Shown: positions 30,115-39,925 of the stretch, in pieces
How positions within the stretch are numbered: the first letter of the stretch is position 1
Layout: each line of letters starts with the position of its first letter
From: Paraburkholderia sp. ZP32-5
GTDB lineage: Bacteria; Pseudomonadota; Gammaproteobacteria; Burkholderiales; Burkholderiaceae
DNA length: 64,000 nt
Assembly (NCBI RefSeq): GCF_021390495.1
Contig: NZ_JAJEJP010000001.1
Span: 3,534,001-3,598,000 of the forward strand
Direction: 5' to 3'
The notes under the pieces: model-generated
The model's input: the letters and a program-made list of their open reading frames with translations, nothing else
The model's database searches: none
What the model was told of the DNA's origin: nothing
Translations under genes and position numbers: made by a program

Positions 30115-31242
30115 ATGCAAGACCCCGCAGACGGCATTTATTTCGGGTTGATGTCGGGCACCAGCATGGATGGCGTGGACGGCGTGGCCGTCCGGTTCGC
30201 TGAAGGGAAGCCACCGGAAGTGCTGGCCGAGGCGTTCGTCGGCTTTTCGGCCGGTGTCCGGGAGGCGCTCTTCGCGCTCCAGCAACCGGGCGACAACGAG
30301 ATCGAGCGCGAGGCGCTGGCCGCCAACGCGCTCGCGACGCGCTATACCGTGTGCTGCCACGATCTGCTGCGGGATAGCCGCGTGGCGGCCGAGGACGTCC
30401 GTGCGATCGGCGTGCATGGGCAGACCGTGCGACATCGGCCGGAAAAGGGCTACACGCGGCAGATCAACAATCCGGCGCTGCTTGCGGAAATGACGCATAT
30501 CGACGTGGTCGCCGATTTTCGCAGCCGTGATGTCGCCGCCGGCGGCCAGGGTGCCCCGCTCGTGCCCGCGTTCCACGCGACGATATTCGGCGCGAAGAAC
30601 GAAACGCGTGTGGTCTGCAATCTCGGCGGCATCAGCAATATCACGATCCTGAACGCGACTGGCGGCGTGCGCGGCTTCGACTGCGGGCCGGCGAACGCGT
30701 TACTCGATGCGTGGGCCGAGCGTCATCTCGGCAAGCCGTTCGACGAAAACGGCCATTTCGCGGCGAGCGGCAGCGTGAATCGCGAGTTGCTGAACGCGTT
30801 GCTCGACGAGCCGTTCTTCTCGGAGCAGCCGCCGAAAAGCACGGGCCGCGATCTGTTCAACACCGACTGGCTCGACGCGAAGCTTGGGCCGTTCGCCGGC
30901 GTCGCTGCCGCCGACGTGCAAGCGACACTCGTTGCGCTCACCGCGGTAACGGTCGCACGCGAAATCGAGCGGCATGCGTCCGACGCGCGCGCGGTGTACG
31001 TCTGCGGCGGCGGCGCGCGCAATCCGGAAATCATGAAGGCGTTGCAGCAGGCGCTTGAAGACAGCGGCGTGAGCGGTGTGCCCGTGATGACGACCGATGC
31101 CCTCGGCGTGCCGCCAAGCCAAGTCGAACCACTCGCGTTCGCGTGGCTCGCGATGCGCTGCATCGCGCGGCTGCCGGGCAATCTGCCGAGCGTGACCGGC
31201 GCGTCAGCGGAGCGCGTATTGGGGGCGATCTATCCGCGGTAG
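30115..31242 (+). CDS. anmK: Anhydro-N-acetylmuramic acid kinase
   Basis: Phosphorylates and opens 1,6-anhydroMurNAc released from the cell wall, feeding murein recycling. About 375 residues, ASKHA fold: [16 protein letters not shown] near the N-terminus, [29 protein letters not shown] and [10 protein letters not shown]. An earlier ATG (30088) has no ribosome site, whereas ACAGGAG precedes GTG 30112 and ATG 30115, so I take 30115. A bidirectional terminator separates it from convergent erpA. Confidence 0.95.
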   Translation: MQDPADGIYFGLMSGTSMDGVDGVAVRFAEGKPPEVLAEAFVGFSAGVREALFALQQPGDNEIEREALAANALATRYTVCCHDLLRDSRVAAEDVRAIGVHGQTVRHRPEKGYTRQINNPALLAEMTHIDVVADFRSRDVAAGGQGAPLVPAFHATIFGAKNETRVVCNLGGISNITILNATGGVRGFDCGPANALLDAWAERHLGKPFDENGHFAASGSVNRELLNALLDEPFFSEQPPKSTGRDLFNTDWLDAKLGPFAGVAAADVQATLVALTAVTVAREIERHASDARAVYVCGGGARNPEIMKALQQALEDSGVSGVPVMTTDALGVPPSQVEPLAFAWLAMRCIARLPGNLPSVTGASAERVLGAIYPR

Positions 31243-31292
31243 GCTGCCAAGGGTGTTGCGTCGCCGCGCGCAATCCCGGGCGGCGAGCGGGC

Positions 31293-31326
31293 AATAAAAA
31301 ACAGGGCCGAAGCCCCGTTTTTTATT
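31293..31326. terminator. Bidirectional terminator, anmK / erpA
   Basis: AATAAAAAAC-A-GGGC, loop CGAA, GCCC-C-GTTTTTTATT. The stem has T-rich arms on both strands, about 50 bp after anmK and 20 bp after erpA. Confidence 0.9.
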
Positions 31327-31346
31327 GATTCGACCAGCCGTTGCGC

Positions 31347-31712
31347 TTAGACCGAGAACGACGAGCCGCAACCGCAGGTTGTCGTCGCGTTCGGATTCTT
31401 GATGACGAACTGCGCGCCGTTGATGTCGTCCTTGTAGTCGATCTCAGCGCCAACCAGGTACTGGTAGCTCATCGAGTCGATCAGCAGCTGGACGCCGCTC
31501 TTGTTCATCACGGTGTCGTCTTCGTTGGTCGTTTCGTCGAAGGTGAAACCATACTGAAAGCCCGAGCAGCCGCCGCCCTGCACGAATACGCGCAGCTTGA
31601 GCTCCGGATTGCCTTCTTCTTCGATCAGTTGCTTGACCTTGTCAGCCGCTGCGTCGGTGAAAACGAAGGGGGCCGGCATCTCGGTCACGGGGGTATCGGT
31701 GACTGCGTTCAT
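31347..31712 (-). CDS. erpA: Iron-sulfur cluster insertion protein ErpA
   Basis: An A-type carrier that delivers [4Fe-4S] clusters to apoproteins such as IspG. 121 residues of HesB fold; the three Cys ligands are in [11 protein letters not shown] and the C-terminal [11 protein letters not shown]. The N-terminal 20 residues are extra compared with minimal IscA. Upstream on the same strand are rpsI and rplM, ended by their own terminator. Confidence 0.97.
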   Translation of the reverse strand: MNAVTDTPVTEMPAPFVFTDAAADKVKQLIEEEGNPELKLRVFVQGGGCSGFQYGFTFDETTNEDDTVMNKSGVQLLIDSMSYQYLVGAEIDYKDDINGAQFVIKNPNATTTCGCGSSFSV

Positions 31713-31865
31713 TCGAACTCTCCAAAAAGCTTTAGCCGCTATTGTAGGGCTGATCGGGATATCGTGCTGAAGCCCACAAAATCAATGGGTTCTTCCGTCG
31801 AAACAGCTGGGCATCGATTTGCCGCCGTCTCGTCGCAGCGCTCGCTAGCGAACTCGGATAAACCA

Positions 31866-31903
31866 TAAAAAAAGCCGCCTTCGCACAAGCGTTGGCGGCT
31901 TTC
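31866..31903 (-). terminator. rplM-rpsI terminator
   Basis: On the minus strand AAAGCCGCC, a 14-base loop, then GGCGGCTTT followed by TTTTA, about 40 bp after the rpsI stop. The rest of the rpsI-erpA gap (231 bp) shows no other element. Confidence 0.88.
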
Positions 31904-31943
31904 GCTGCAAACCGGCTGGAAAGCCGGTTCGCGCTCGAAACGA

Positions 31944-32336
31944 TTAACGCTTCGAGAATTGCTTCCTGCGACGTGCCTTGTGGAAGCCGACCTTCTTACG
32001 TTCGACTTCACGAGCGTCACGCGTCACGAAGCCAGCGTGCGACAGTTGCGGCTTCAGCGTTGCGTCGTAGTCCATCAGCGCACGGGTGATGCCGTGGCGA
32101 ACCGCACCGGCTTGACCCGTTTCACCGCCACCGGTCACGTTGACCTTGATGTCGAACGTGGTGCCGTGGTTCGTGAGTTCCAGCGGCTGGCGCACGATCA
32201 TCAGCGACGTTTCGCGCGAGAAGTAGTCGGCGATGGGCTTGCCGTTCACAACGATGTCGCCCTTGCCTGCCTTGATGAACACACGTGCGACGGCGCTCTT
32301 GCGGCGGCCCGTGCCGTAATTCCAGTTACCGATCAT
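31944..32336 (-). CDS. rpsI: 30S ribosomal protein S9
   Basis: Part of the 30S head; its C-terminal Lys/Arg tail reaches the P-site tRNA. 130 residues, full length: [20 protein letters not shown] at the start, [16 protein letters not shown], and the basic end [13 protein letters not shown]. It follows rplM by 11 bp in the standard rplM-rpsI operon. Confidence 0.99.
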   Translation of the reverse strand: MIGNWNYGTGRRKSAVARVFIKAGKGDIVVNGKPIADYFSRETSLMIVRQPLELTNHGTTFDIKVNVTGGGETGQAGAVRHGITRALMDYDATLKPQLSHAGFVTRDAREVERKKVGFHKARRRKQFSKR

Positions 32337-32347
32337 GTGGGCTCCCC

Positions 32348-32776
32348 TTAGATCTCGAGCGCCTTCGGCTGTTGCGCCGAATGCGGATGCGTTGCGTCTG
32401 CGTAGACCTTCAGCTTCTTGATCATCGCGTAGCCGAGCGGGCCCTTCGGCAGCATGCCTTTGACCGCCTTCTCGAGCGCGCGGCCCGGGAAGCGTTCCTG
32501 CATCTTGCCGAACGTCGTTTCATAGATACCGCCCGGGTAGCCCGAGTGACGGTAGTACTTCTTGTCGGTAACCTTGTTGCCCGTGACCTTCAGCTTGCCG
32601 GCGTTGATAACGATGATGAAATCACCGGTGTCGACGTGGGGAGTGAATTCAGGCTTGTGCTTGCCGCGAAGACGGTGTGCCACTTCGCTGGCGACACGCC
32701 CGAGAACCTTATCCGTCGCGTCAATCACGTACCATTCGCGCGTCACCTCATGGGCTTTTGCGGAAAACGTCTTCAT
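32348..32776 (-). CDS. rplM: 50S ribosomal protein L13
   Basis: An early assembly protein of the 50S subunit. 142 residues as usual: [43 protein letters not shown] and [12 protein letters not shown] strong promoter lies about 120 bp upstream, leaving a leader of about 115 nt; in E. coli the rplM leader is the target of L13 autoregulation, so a similar role is possible. Confidence 0.99.
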   Translation of the reverse strand: MKTFSAKAHEVTREWYVIDATDKVLGRVASEVAHRLRGKHKPEFTPHVDTGDFIIVINAGKLKVTGNKVTDKKYYRHSGYPGGIYETTFGKMQERFPGRALEKAVKGMLPKGPLGYAMIKKLKVYADATHPHSAQQPKALEI

Positions 32777-32897
32777 GATCGATCCAAAAAAATTGCTGCG
32801 CCCAATGTGTTTTTTCCTGCTTGTAGTGTGCGCATCGAGGCGCGTGCAGGCTCTCCCTGGTTCTTCCTCCGCGGGCGCGGATGCGGAAAAGCCCTGA

Positions 32898-32927
32898 ATT
32901 ATAAAGGAAATCGTGTCGGGGAGTCAA
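32898..32927 (-). promoter_or_regulatory. Promoter of rplM-rpsI
   Basis: TTGACT (32922-32927), 18-bp spacer, TATAAT (32898-32903) on the minus strand; the predicted start is near 32891. Confidence 0.85.
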
Positions 32928-32990
32928 AACGTGCGATGGGTTCGCCGCAATGGGGCGAAATGCAGCGACACGCAAACGCAAAACGCGGAC

Positions 32991-33080
32991 GAAAAAAAAC
33001 CCGAACAAGCGGTTCGGGTTTAATCCACCAAAGGAGGAGGTGGAGGAGACAGCGGAAGTTGCCCAACTGCTGCAACAATG
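32991..33080 (-). ncRNA. Predicted small RNA with anti-Shine-Dalgarno loop
   Basis: An independent minus-strand unit of about 90 nt with no ORF. It has a near-perfect promoter (33087-33115), and ends at AAACCCGAAC-N5-GTTCGGGTTT followed by T8. Two more stems fold inside: GTTGC-N9-GCAAC near the 5' end, and CCACC / GGTGG enclosing the loop TCCTCCTTT. That loop matches the anti-SD core of 16S rRNA (CCTCCTTT), and CTCCTCC occurs again just 5' of the stem. The design recalls C-rich sRNAs such as the CcsR/cuckoo RNAs and sX13, which pair with ribosome binding sites. Function, Hfq binding and exact ends are inferred. Confidence 0.8.
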
Positions 33081-33086
33081 AAATCG

Positions 33087-33115
33087 ATTATATAAGTCAC
33101 CCTTGTGCGATGCAA
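33087..33115 (-). promoter_or_regulatory. sigma70 promoter of the small RNA
   Basis: TTGCAT (33110-33115), exactly 17 bp, then TATAAT (33087-33092). An A/T-rich, UP-like stretch lies just upstream. It matches the sigma70 consensus better than any other promoter in the window. Confidence 0.88.
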
Positions 33116-33120
33116 GAATA

Positions 33121-33148
33121 TTTACATTGCGAAATGAGTTTTCATAAT
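33121..33148 (+). promoter_or_regulatory. Candidate divergent plus-strand promoter
   Basis: TTTACA (33121-33126), 16 bp, CATAAT (33143-33148), back to back with the small-RNA promoter. A transcript from here would give the OsmC gene a leader of about 260 nt, or be a separate short RNA. Confidence 0.45.
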
Positions 33149-33251
33149 GTGACAAATTAGTTGCATGCGCTGAAATCACGAAAATGCCTTCTAGATCAAT
33201 CATCAAGGTTTTCGGCGATCACATGCACATCAGACATCCTCTAGAGTAAAA

Positions 33252-33269
33252 CCCCTAAATCGTTAGGGG
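33252..33269. promoter_or_regulatory. CCCCTAA inverted repeat in the sRNA-osmC gap
   Basis: CCCCTAA-ATCG-TTAGGGG, a perfect 7-bp dyad. On the minus strand it is followed by TTTTA, so it could be a weak terminator; its shape also suits a LuxR/NarL-type response-regulator site. No gene on the minus strand enters it. Confidence 0.4.
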
Positions 33270-33412
33270 CATCCCGAATTACCTATCGATGACGCGCCGC
33301 AGCACAAACTCAGTCATTGTGCATAGTTTCGCGACGGAGCCGGTCTCGCACGGATCGTCAAACCCCGGGCTACAATGCCGACTCGAATAGCTATGCGCGG
33401 TGGAGCGACAGC

Positions 33413-33835
33413 ATGGAATGCAAAGTAAGCTGGATGGGGCAGGACGGGATGGCATTCGCGGCCGAGACGGGCAGCGGCCATCTGGTTGCAATGGACGGCG
33501 CGCCTGAAGGCGGCGGCCGCAACCTGGCACCGCGTCCGATGGAAATGGTGTTGCTCGGCACCGGCGGCTGCACCGCCTACGACGTGGTGATGATCCTGAA
33601 GAAAAGCCGTCAGGAAATCGCCGGCTGTTCGGTAACGCTGAAAGCCGAACGAGCAAGCGAAGATCCGAAGGTGTTCACGAAGATCCACTTTCACTTCACC
33701 GTGACCGGCAAGAATCTGAATCCGGCCACCGTCGAGCGCGCGATCAATCTGTCGCACGATAAATACTGCTCCGCGTCGATCATGATCGCGAAGACCGCGG
33801 AACTCACGCACTCGTTCGACATCGTCGCTACCTGA
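33413..33835 (+). CDS. OsmC/Ohr-family protein (YhfA-like)
   Basis: A 140-residue dimeric alpha/beta protein of the OsmC superfamily. The two redox-type Cys are present, in GTGGCTAYDVVMIL (C53) and near 118 in DKYCSASIM, as in peroxidase members, although the YhfA branch has no proven peroxide activity. ATG at 33413 (site GTGGAG) is preferred to the longer frame from 33317. A TACAAT at 33371 may be its -10 box. It converges on rnpB through a shared terminator. Confidence 0.92.
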   Translation: MECKVSWMGQDGMAFAAETGSGHLVAMDGAPEGGGRNLAPRPMEMVLLGTGGCTAYDVVMILKKSRQEIAGCSVTLKAERASEDPKVFTKIHFHFTVTGKNLNPATVERAINLSHDKYCSASIMIAKTAELTHSFDIVAT

Positions 33836-33885
33836 GCGCGGCGGCGGCAGGGACAATAACCTGGCCCGCGACGAACCTCCCAAAT

Positions 33886-33921
33886 AAAAAAGCCGGCGTC
33901 CCGATGGACGCCGGCTTTTTT
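33886..33921. terminator. Bidirectional terminator, osmC / rnpB
   Basis: AAAAAGCCGGCGTCC, loop CGAT, GGACGCCGGCTTTTTT. A very strong stem with A and T runs on both sides. Confidence 0.93.
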
Positions 33922-33931
33922 CTATTCAGCG

Positions 33932-34346
<415 letters not shown>

Positions 34347-34353
34347 GGCGCGG

Positions 34354-34362
34354 ATTTTAACA
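34354..34362 (-). promoter_or_regulatory. Extended -10 promoter of rnpB
   Basis: TGTTAAAAT on the minus strand (TG-N-TAAAAT) places a start near 34346, where the RNase P RNA begins. There is no clear -35. Confidence 0.6.
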
Positions 34363-34423
34363 CCGAACGGCGGCACGGCCGGCCGGCTTCAGGCTTAAGG
34401 GAGAGAAAAAGCCAACAGGATAT

Positions 34424-35452
34424 TCAACGTTCGCGCCGCCCCGCGCGAAACACGGTGGCGTCGTCGTAAAACGCCGGTGATTCGTTGCCGGACCACCAGC
34501 CGGGAATGCCGAGCACGGGCAGCGGCGCAAACATCCGGCTGGTCAGCGCGGAGGTTTCCAGCAACGCCGTGCTTACCGCTTCGTCGAGCCAGGCATCGCG
34601 CGCGGCGGAGTCCCATTCGAAGTACGCGACGGGCACATCGACGATCCATGCATGCCCGGTACAACCTTTGAACGGCGCGATCAATTTTTCCAGCAAAGCG
34701 TGCCCAAAGCAGCGCACTTCGCAACTGCGCGTCCATGCGTCGCGCCGCGTGACGAACAGCGTGCGCCAGTCGAAACCGCGCAGCGCGGCGCTCAATGCCG
34801 GATCGGCGCACGCGAACAGCAGCGCGTTTTCGTCGAAGAGGGTCAGCATGTCGCGCACGCCGCCGCGCGTCGGACCGACGCCGAGCACATCGAGCGCCGC
34901 CGACTGTCGCGCATTCAGCGCTGCCTTGATGCGCGGAAACGCGAACCACATCGATCCGTTGAAGAAGTCGTGGAGATTATGGCGTGTCGGCACGCAGCCG
35001 GTCGACGCGATATGCGCCTCATACGCAGCGCCCGGCGGCAGATCGTCCTGTGCGATGAAGGCGAGAGGTTCGCCGCGGCCGGTGGTTTGCCGCATCCGTG
35101 CGGCATCGGCGTTCATTGCGGCGAGCAGTTCGGCGTAGCCAGCCAGCGCCGCGTGCTGCCAACGCGGACCGCGTGGCGTGAGTTGCGCGAACCAGGGCTG
35201 CGACCAGTCGATCGCTTCGAAGGCAGATTGCGGCGATGCCTGCACTACTTCTTCGCGCGTGGCATGCGGTGTTGGCCCACAAGTCGAACGGGGTTCGGTC
35301 TTGGGCATTGCTTTGCGTGCAGCTTCGCGCAATGTTGCGGGTGTGACCTCATGCGCCGGTGCCAGTTCAAGCCCGGCACCGGACGCCGCCTCGCGCATCA
35401 CATCGCGCGCGGCGTCATCGACAGTTCCCCGATCAGCCCCACGCTCTCGCAT
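34424..35452 (-). CDS. DUF3025 protein, function unknown
   Basis: 342 residues. The family marker is TRHNLHDFFNGSMWFAFPRI, then KAALN, in the middle; GRGEPLAFIAQDDLP and the Cys/His-containing VRCFGHALLEKL segment follow. The role is unknown. The first ~65 residues are variable and may be disordered. It starts 11 bp after the pyrC stop with a GAGGT site spanning the junction, so the two are probably coupled. Internal Met codons (M19, M49) are possible alternative starts. It is followed downstream by rnpB. Confidence 0.85.
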   Translation of the reverse strand: MRERGADRGTVDDAARDVMREAASGAGLELAPAHEVTPATLREAARKAMPKTEPRSTCGPTPHATREEVVQASPQSAFEAIDWSQPWFAQLTPRGPRWQHAALAGYAELLAAMNADAARMRQTTGRGEPLAFIAQDDLPPGAAYEAHIASTGCVPTRHNLHDFFNGSMWFAFPRIKAALNARQSAALDVLGVGPTRGGVRDMLTLFDENALLFACADPALSAALRGFDWRTLFVTRRDAWTRSCEVRCFGHALLEKLIAPFKGCTGHAWIVDVPVAYFEWDSAARDAWLDEAVSTALLETSALTSRMFAPLPVLGIPGWWSGNESPAFYDDATVFRAGRRER

Positions 35453-35463
35453 TTACCGCGACC

Positions 35464-36522
35464 TCACACCATCCGCCAGCCGATCGACTCACCGCCACGC
35501 AGCGGCACGACCGGCGTATCGCCCGCCGGCAGTTCCGCCGGCAGAGTCCATTGCTCGCGGCGCAGCGTGACCTTCTCCGTATTGCGCGGCAAACCGTAGA
35601 AGTCCGCGCCGTAGAAGCTCGCGAAGCCTTCGAGCTTGTCAAGCGCACCGGCTTTGTCGAACGCTTCGGTATAGAGTTCGAGCGCGTGCAGCGCCGTATA
35701 GCAGCCGGCGCAGCCGCACGCGTGCTCCTTCAGTCCCTTGGCATGCGGCGCGCTGTCGGTGCCGAGGAAGAAACGCGGATTGCCCGAGGTCGCCGCCTCG
35801 ACCAGCGCGACGCGATGCGTCTCGCGCTTCAACACCGGCAGGCAGTAGTAATGCGGGCGAATGCCGCCCTGGAAGATCGCGTTGCGGTTGTACAGCAGAT
35901 GGTGCGCGGTGATCGTCGCGCCAAGCAGCTCCGGCGCGGCGCCCGCATCGCGGATGTAGTCGACCGCGTCTTTCGTCGTGATGTGCTCGAACACTACCTT
36001 CAGCGCCGGAAACTCGCGGCGCAGCGGCGTCATCACGCGGTCGATGAAGACCTTCTCGCGATCGAACAGATCGATGTCCGAATCGGTGACCTCGCCGTGC
36101 ACGAGCAGCGGCATGCCGGCTTCCTGCATCGCTTCGAAGGTCTTCGCGCACTTCATCGGATTGGTGACGCCCGCGTCCGAGTTCGTCGTCGCGCCCGCCG
36201 GGTACAGCTTCACCGCATGCACGAAGCCGCTTTCGCGCGCTCGGCGGATTTCGTCTGGCGGCGTGTTGTCGGTCAAATACAGCGTCATCAGCGGTTCGAA
36301 CTTCGAGCCTTCCGGAATCGCGGCGACGATGCGCTCGCGATACGCCTGCGCCATCGCGGTCGTCGTGACCGGCGGCTTCAGGTTCGGCATGATGATCGCG
36401 CGGCCGAACTGGCGAGCGGTATCGGGCAGCACGGCCGCCAGCATCGCGCCGTCGCGCACGTGCAGATGCCAGTCGTCCGGACGGACGAGCGTGATGGAAT
36501 CGGGGGAAATGTTAGCGGTCAT
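35464..36522 (-). CDS. pyrC: Dihydroorotase
   Basis: Cyclises carbamoyl-aspartate to dihydroorotate in pyrimidine synthesis. 352 residues, E. coli (type II) class. The zinc ligands are visible: HLHVRD at about 19-24, the carboxylated Lys in [13 protein letters not shown] (about 103-115), His in LLVHGE and in [10 protein letters not shown], and Asp in [10 protein letters not shown]. Its promoter should lie in the 165-bp divergent gap with the amidotransferase gene. Confidence 0.98.
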   Translation of the reverse strand: MTANISPDSITLVRPDDWHLHVRDGAMLAAVLPDTARQFGRAIIMPNLKPPVTTTAMAQAYRERIVAAIPEGSKFEPLMTLYLTDNTPPDEIRRARESGFVHAVKLYPAGATTNSDAGVTNPMKCAKTFEAMQEAGMPLLVHGEVTDSDIDLFDREKVFIDRVMTPLRREFPALKVVFEHITTKDAVDYIRDAGAAPELLGATITAHHLLYNRNAIFQGGIRPHYYCLPVLKRETHRVALVEAATSGNPRFFLGTDSAPHAKGLKEHACGCAGCYTALHALELYTEAFDKAGALDKLEGFASFYGADFYGLPRNTEKVTLRREQWTLPAELPAGDTPVVPLRGGESIGWRMV

Positions 36523-36687
36523 GGCAAGGGGAACGAGACTTTGCGCGCACAGCCAATCGACCCGGTCAAACCGCGCTGTTGCGGCTTAAACACACGTCAA
36601 TTTTGCTATTTGGCGGCTTCGGCTCGGTGATATGCTTGGAAAATCATCATTGTAACGGCTCGTTCCGTTCACAGGCTCACCAGCAAC

Positions 36688-37647
36688 ATGTGCCAACTTC
36701 TCGGAATGAACTGCGCCGCGCCGACGGACGTCACGTTCTCATTCACCGGCTTTGCGGCGCGCGGCGGCGTCACCGATCACCACGCCGACGGCTGGGGTAT
36801 CGCTTTCTTCGAAGACAAAGCCTGCCGTCTCTTTATCGATCATCAATCGTCGGCCACCTCGCCGATCGCGGAGATGGTCAAGCGCTACCCGATCAAATCG
36901 AAGAACACGATCGCGCATATCCGCAAGGCGACGCAGGGACATATCCTGCTCGAAAACTGCCACCCGTTCATGCGCGAATTGTGGGGGCGTCACTGGATCT
37001 TCGCGCACAACGGCGACCTGCAAGCGTATGCGCCTGAATTGACCGGCGTCTATCAGGCGGTCGGCACGACCGACAGCGAACTCGCGTTCTGCGCGCTATT
37101 GGAAGGCTTGCGCAAGGCATTTCCCGGCGCACAGCAGCCACCTCTCGAAGAGCTGTTCACCGCGCTCGAATCGCTGACACGCGACATCACGCAGTACGGC
37201 GTGTTCAACTTCCTGATGTCGAATGGCCAGGCGCTGTTCGCGCATTGCTCGACGCATCTGCACTACCTGGTGAGGCGCTGGCCGTTTTCGACCGCGCATC
37301 TGGTCGACGCGGATGTATCGATCGATTTCGCCAAGTACACGACGCCGGAAGACCGCGTCGCGGTGATCGCGACCAAGCCGCTGACCGACAACGAAGTGTG
37401 GACCGCGTTCGCACCGGGCGACCTGCTGATGTTCCAGCATGGCGAGGTGATCGGCCGCGCCAACGTACCGGTGCCGGCGTCGGTGCTCGAGAAGTTGCGC
37501 AATCCGGCGCTCGATGCATCGGCGTCGGCCACGACGATCGCCGCATCGGGCGGCGCGCAGCGAGTCGGCACCCACGCGGCCATGATCCCGGCCGATAGCG
37601 AAGCCGACCTCGAAGCCGCCGACGACGCAGCCGCCTTCGAGTCGTAA
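36688..37647 (+). CDS. Class II glutamine amidotransferase (YafJ-like)
   Basis: 319 residues. The sequence MCQLLGMNCA makes Cys2 the N-terminal nucleophile after Met removal, as in Ntn glutaminases; DHHADGWGIAFF, AHIRKATQG and FAHNGDL complete the GATase_4 fold. E. coli YafJ/EgtC-type relatives act on gamma-glutamyl amides; the partner is unknown. The last ~50 residues are Ala/Asp-rich. It is transcribed away from pyrC and ended by a bidirectional hairpin. Confidence 0.92.
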   Translation: MCQLLGMNCAAPTDVTFSFTGFAARGGVTDHHADGWGIAFFEDKACRLFIDHQSSATSPIAEMVKRYPIKSKNTIAHIRKATQGHILLENCHPFMRELWGRHWIFAHNGDLQAYAPELTGVYQAVGTTDSELAFCALLEGLRKAFPGAQQPPLEELFTALESLTRDITQYGVFNFLMSNGQALFAHCSTHLHYLVRRWPFSTAHLVDADVSIDFAKYTTPEDRVAVIATKPLTDNEVWTAFAPGDLLMFQHGEVIGRANVPVPASVLEKLRNPALDASASATTIAASGGAQRVGTHAAMIPADSEADLEAADDAAAFES

Positions 37648-37703
37648 GCGGGCAAGCGCCACAGCAATACCTGTCGCCCGTCGAAAAACAGGCGCCACCA
37701 ACG

Positions 37704-37733
37704 AAAAAGCCGCTCCAAAAGAGCGGCTTTTTT
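37704..37733. terminator. Bidirectional terminator, amidotransferase / gltL
   Basis: AAAAAGCCGCTC, loop CAAAA, GAGCGGCTTTTTT. It is nearly the same element as at 45164-45195, including the following GCGTCCA. Confidence 0.92.
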
Positions 37734-37785
37734 GCGTCCAACGTGCGAGCCAGGCGACAAGCCAGGCCCGCGAACCATCAGTACC

Positions 37786-38511
37786 TCAGTGCAGGATCTT
37801 CGCCAGAAAGTCCTTCGCGCGATCCGACTTCGGATTCGCGAAGAAGTCTTCCTTGCGGTCGTCTTCCACGATCAAGCCCTTGTCCATGAAGATCACGCGG
37901 TGCGCGACCTTCTTCGCAAAGCCCATTTCGTGCGTGACGCACATCATCGTCATGCCTTCCTGCGCCAGTTCGACCATCACGTCGAGCACTTCGTTGATCA
38001 TCTCCGGATCGAGCGCGGAAGTCGGCTCGTCGAACAGCATCGCGATCGGGTCCATCGACAGCGCGCGCGCAATCGCCACGCGCTGCTGCTGACCGCCCGA
38101 CAACTGCCCCGGATACTTGTCCGCATGTGCGCGCAGGCCCACGCGATCGAGCAGCTTCAGCCCCTTCGCGGTCGCCTCGTCGTTCGAGCGGCCGAGCACC
38201 TTGATCTGCGCGAGCGTCAGGTTCTGCACGATCGACAGATGCGGGAACAGCTCGAAGTGCTGGAACACCATGCCGACCTTCGAGCGCAGCTTCGACAGAT
38301 TGGTTTTCTTGTCCGTCAGCGATTCGCCGTTGATCACGATCTCGCCCTTCTGGAACGGCTCGAGCCCGTTGACGGTCTTGATCAGTGTGGATTTGCCCGA
38401 ACCCGACGGCCCGCACACCACCACCACTTCGCCCTTTTTGACTTCCGTCGTGCAGTCGGTCAGTACCTGGAACTGGCCGTACCACTTCGAAACATTCTTG
38501 ATAGAGATCAT
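37786..38511 (-). CDS. gltL: Glutamate/aspartate ABC transporter ATPase
   Basis: The cytoplasmic ATPase of the GltIJKL importer. 241 residues: Walker [13 protein letters not shown] (about 34-45), signature [15 protein letters not shown], Walker [15 protein letters not shown], and the switch His in VTHEMGFA. The start overlaps the gltK stop by 4 bp (ATGA), so the genes are translationally coupled. Last gene of the glt run. Confidence 0.98.
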   Translation of the reverse strand: MISIKNVSKWYGQFQVLTDCTTEVKKGEVVVVCGPSGSGKSTLIKTVNGLEPFQKGEIVINGESLTDKKTNLSKLRSKVGMVFQHFELFPHLSIVQNLTLAQIKVLGRSNDEATAKGLKLLDRVGLRAHADKYPGQLSGGQQQRVAIARALSMDPIAMLFDEPTSALDPEMINEVLDVMVELAQEGMTMMCVTHEMGFAKKVAHRVIFMDKGLIVEDDRKEDFFANPKSDRAKDFLAKILH

Positions 38512-39185
38512 CTTGCGACCTTTTTCTGAAGACCTTTGACGAGGCTCGACGCGATCACGCAGATCACGAAATACACCGCGCCCGCGAACAGTACCATCTC
38601 GACATTCGTGCCGTCACGATCGCCAATATTCGTGGCGGTGCGGAAGAAGTCGGCAAGACTGATCACATAGACGAGCGAGGTGTCCTGAAACAGCACGATA
38701 CCCTGCGTGAGCAGCAGCGGCACCATCGCGCGGAACGCCTGCGGCAGCACGATCAGGCGCATTGCCTGGGAATAGGTCATGCCGAGCGCGAACGCCGCGT
38801 TGACCTGGCCGCGCGGCACCGCCTGAATGCCGGCGCGGATGATCTCCGAATAGTACGCGGCCTCGAACAGCGAGAACGCAACCATCGCCGACGCCAGCCG
38901 GATGTCGATATCCGCCGACAGACCGAGCACGTTTTGCAGCACTTGCGGCACGATCAGGAAGAACCACAGCAGCACCATCACGAGCGGGATCGAACGGAAG
39001 ATCGTCACGTACAACTTCGCGAACCACTCGAGAGGCTTGATCGACGACAGCCGGAGCAACGCGAGTATGGTGCCCCAGACGATGCCGAACACGATCGCGA
39101 TCAGCGTGATCTTGAACGTGATGATGGCGCCGGTCCACAGCGTAGGCAGCGCGGCCGGAATACCGCTCCAGTCGAAATGATGCAT
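38508..39185 (-). CDS. gltK: Glutamate/aspartate ABC transporter permease GltK
   Basis: An inner-membrane permease of 225 residues with about five helices. It has the HisM/GltK-type ABC permease loop ([20 protein letters not shown], then GMT) that docks on the ATPase. The start at 39185 follows a GGAGG site and shares one base with the gltJ stop (TGATG). The longer frame to 39233 lies inside gltJ and is rejected. Confidence 0.97.
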   Translation of the reverse strand: MHHFDWSGIPAALPTLWTGAIITFKITLIAIVFGIVWGTILALLRLSSIKPLEWFAKLYVTIFRSIPLVMVLLWFFLIVPQVLQNVLGLSADIDIRLASAMVAFSLFEAAYYSEIIRAGIQAVPRGQVNAAFALGMTYSQAMRLIVLPQAFRAMVPLLLTQGIVLFQDTSLVYVISLADFFRTATNIGDRDGTNVEMVLFAGAVYFVICVIASSLVKGLQKKVAR

Positions 39186-39925
39186 CACTTGCCTCCGATA
39201 TAGCCGGGCAGCCGGGTTCGCGATTCGACCCAACGCATCAGTTGCATCACGATCAGGTTGATCATCATGTACGCGATCGTGACCGCGATGAACGACTCAT
39301 ACGTCTGCGACGTGTAGTCGACCAGCTGACGCGCCTGAGCGGACAGGTCGAGCAGACCGATCGTCGAGGCGACCGCGGAGTTCTTGAAGATATTCAGGAA
39401 CTCGGAGGTGAGCGGCGGCACGATGATCCGGTAGGCGACCGGCAGCAGCACGTAGCGATAGGTCTGCCATTGCGTGAAGCCCACCGCGAGACCCGCGGCT
39501 CGCTGGCCGCGCGGCAGCGCGTTGATGCCCGAGCGCACCTGCTCGCAGACGCGCGCGGCGGTGAAGAGCCCGAGACAGATGATCGACGACGAGAAGAACT
39601 GCGCACCCGGCGGCAGCTGCTTGAACCAGTTGCCGATCGAAGCGGGCAGCAGCTCCGGCACCACCAGATACCAGACGAAGAATTGCACGATCAGCGGAAT
39701 ATTGCGGAAGATCGCGACGTAGACGGTGCCGATGCCCGACGCCCACTTGTTCGGCACCGTGCGCAGCACGCCGAACAGCGAGCCGACGATCAGCGCGATC
39801 ACCCACGCCGACAGCGACACGGTGACCGTCACCCACAGCCCCGACAGCAGCCAGCCAAGATAGGTGGTCGGCTCGCCCGTGGAGACGGGACTCAGCAGAA
39901 TGCCCCAGTTCCAGTGATATGACAT
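39185..39925 (-). CDS. gltJ: Glutamate/aspartate ABC transporter permease GltJ
   Basis: The partner permease of GltK. 246 residues from the ATG at 39925, the same length as E. coli GltJ, and very similar throughout ([50 protein letters not shown], ending RLPGYIGGK). The EAA loop is [25 protein letters not shown] site lies eight bases before the start. It sits 92 bp after gltI. Confidence 0.98.
   Translation of the reverse strand: MSYHWNWGILLSPVSTGEPTTYLGWLLSGLWVTVTVSLSAWVIALIVGSLFGVLRTVPNKWASGIGTVYVAIFRNIPLIVQFFVWYLVVPELLPASIGNWFKQLPPGAQFFSSSIICLGLFTAARVCEQVRSGINALPRGQRAAGLAVGFTQWQTYRYVLLPVAYRIIVPPLTSEFLNIFKNSAVASTIGLLDLSAQARQLVDYTSQTYESFIAVTIAYMMINLIVMQLMRWVESRTRLPGYIGGK

Noticed and set aside
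33031..33095. Plus-strand AAAGGAGGAGG followed by ATG at 33078
   Set aside because: Gives a 5-residue peptide (M K S I I) ending at TAA; the G-rich run is better explained as the complement of the C-rich sRNA loop.
33279..33656. 125-residue minus-strand ORF upstream of the sRNA
   Set aside because: Overlaps the OsmC gene on the other strand, Arg/Ser/Pro-rich, no ribosome site; it is not the source gene for the sRNA.
34395..34949. 184-residue minus-strand ORF within DUF3025
   Set aside because: Overlaps DUF3025 in another frame on the same strand, with no signal of its own.
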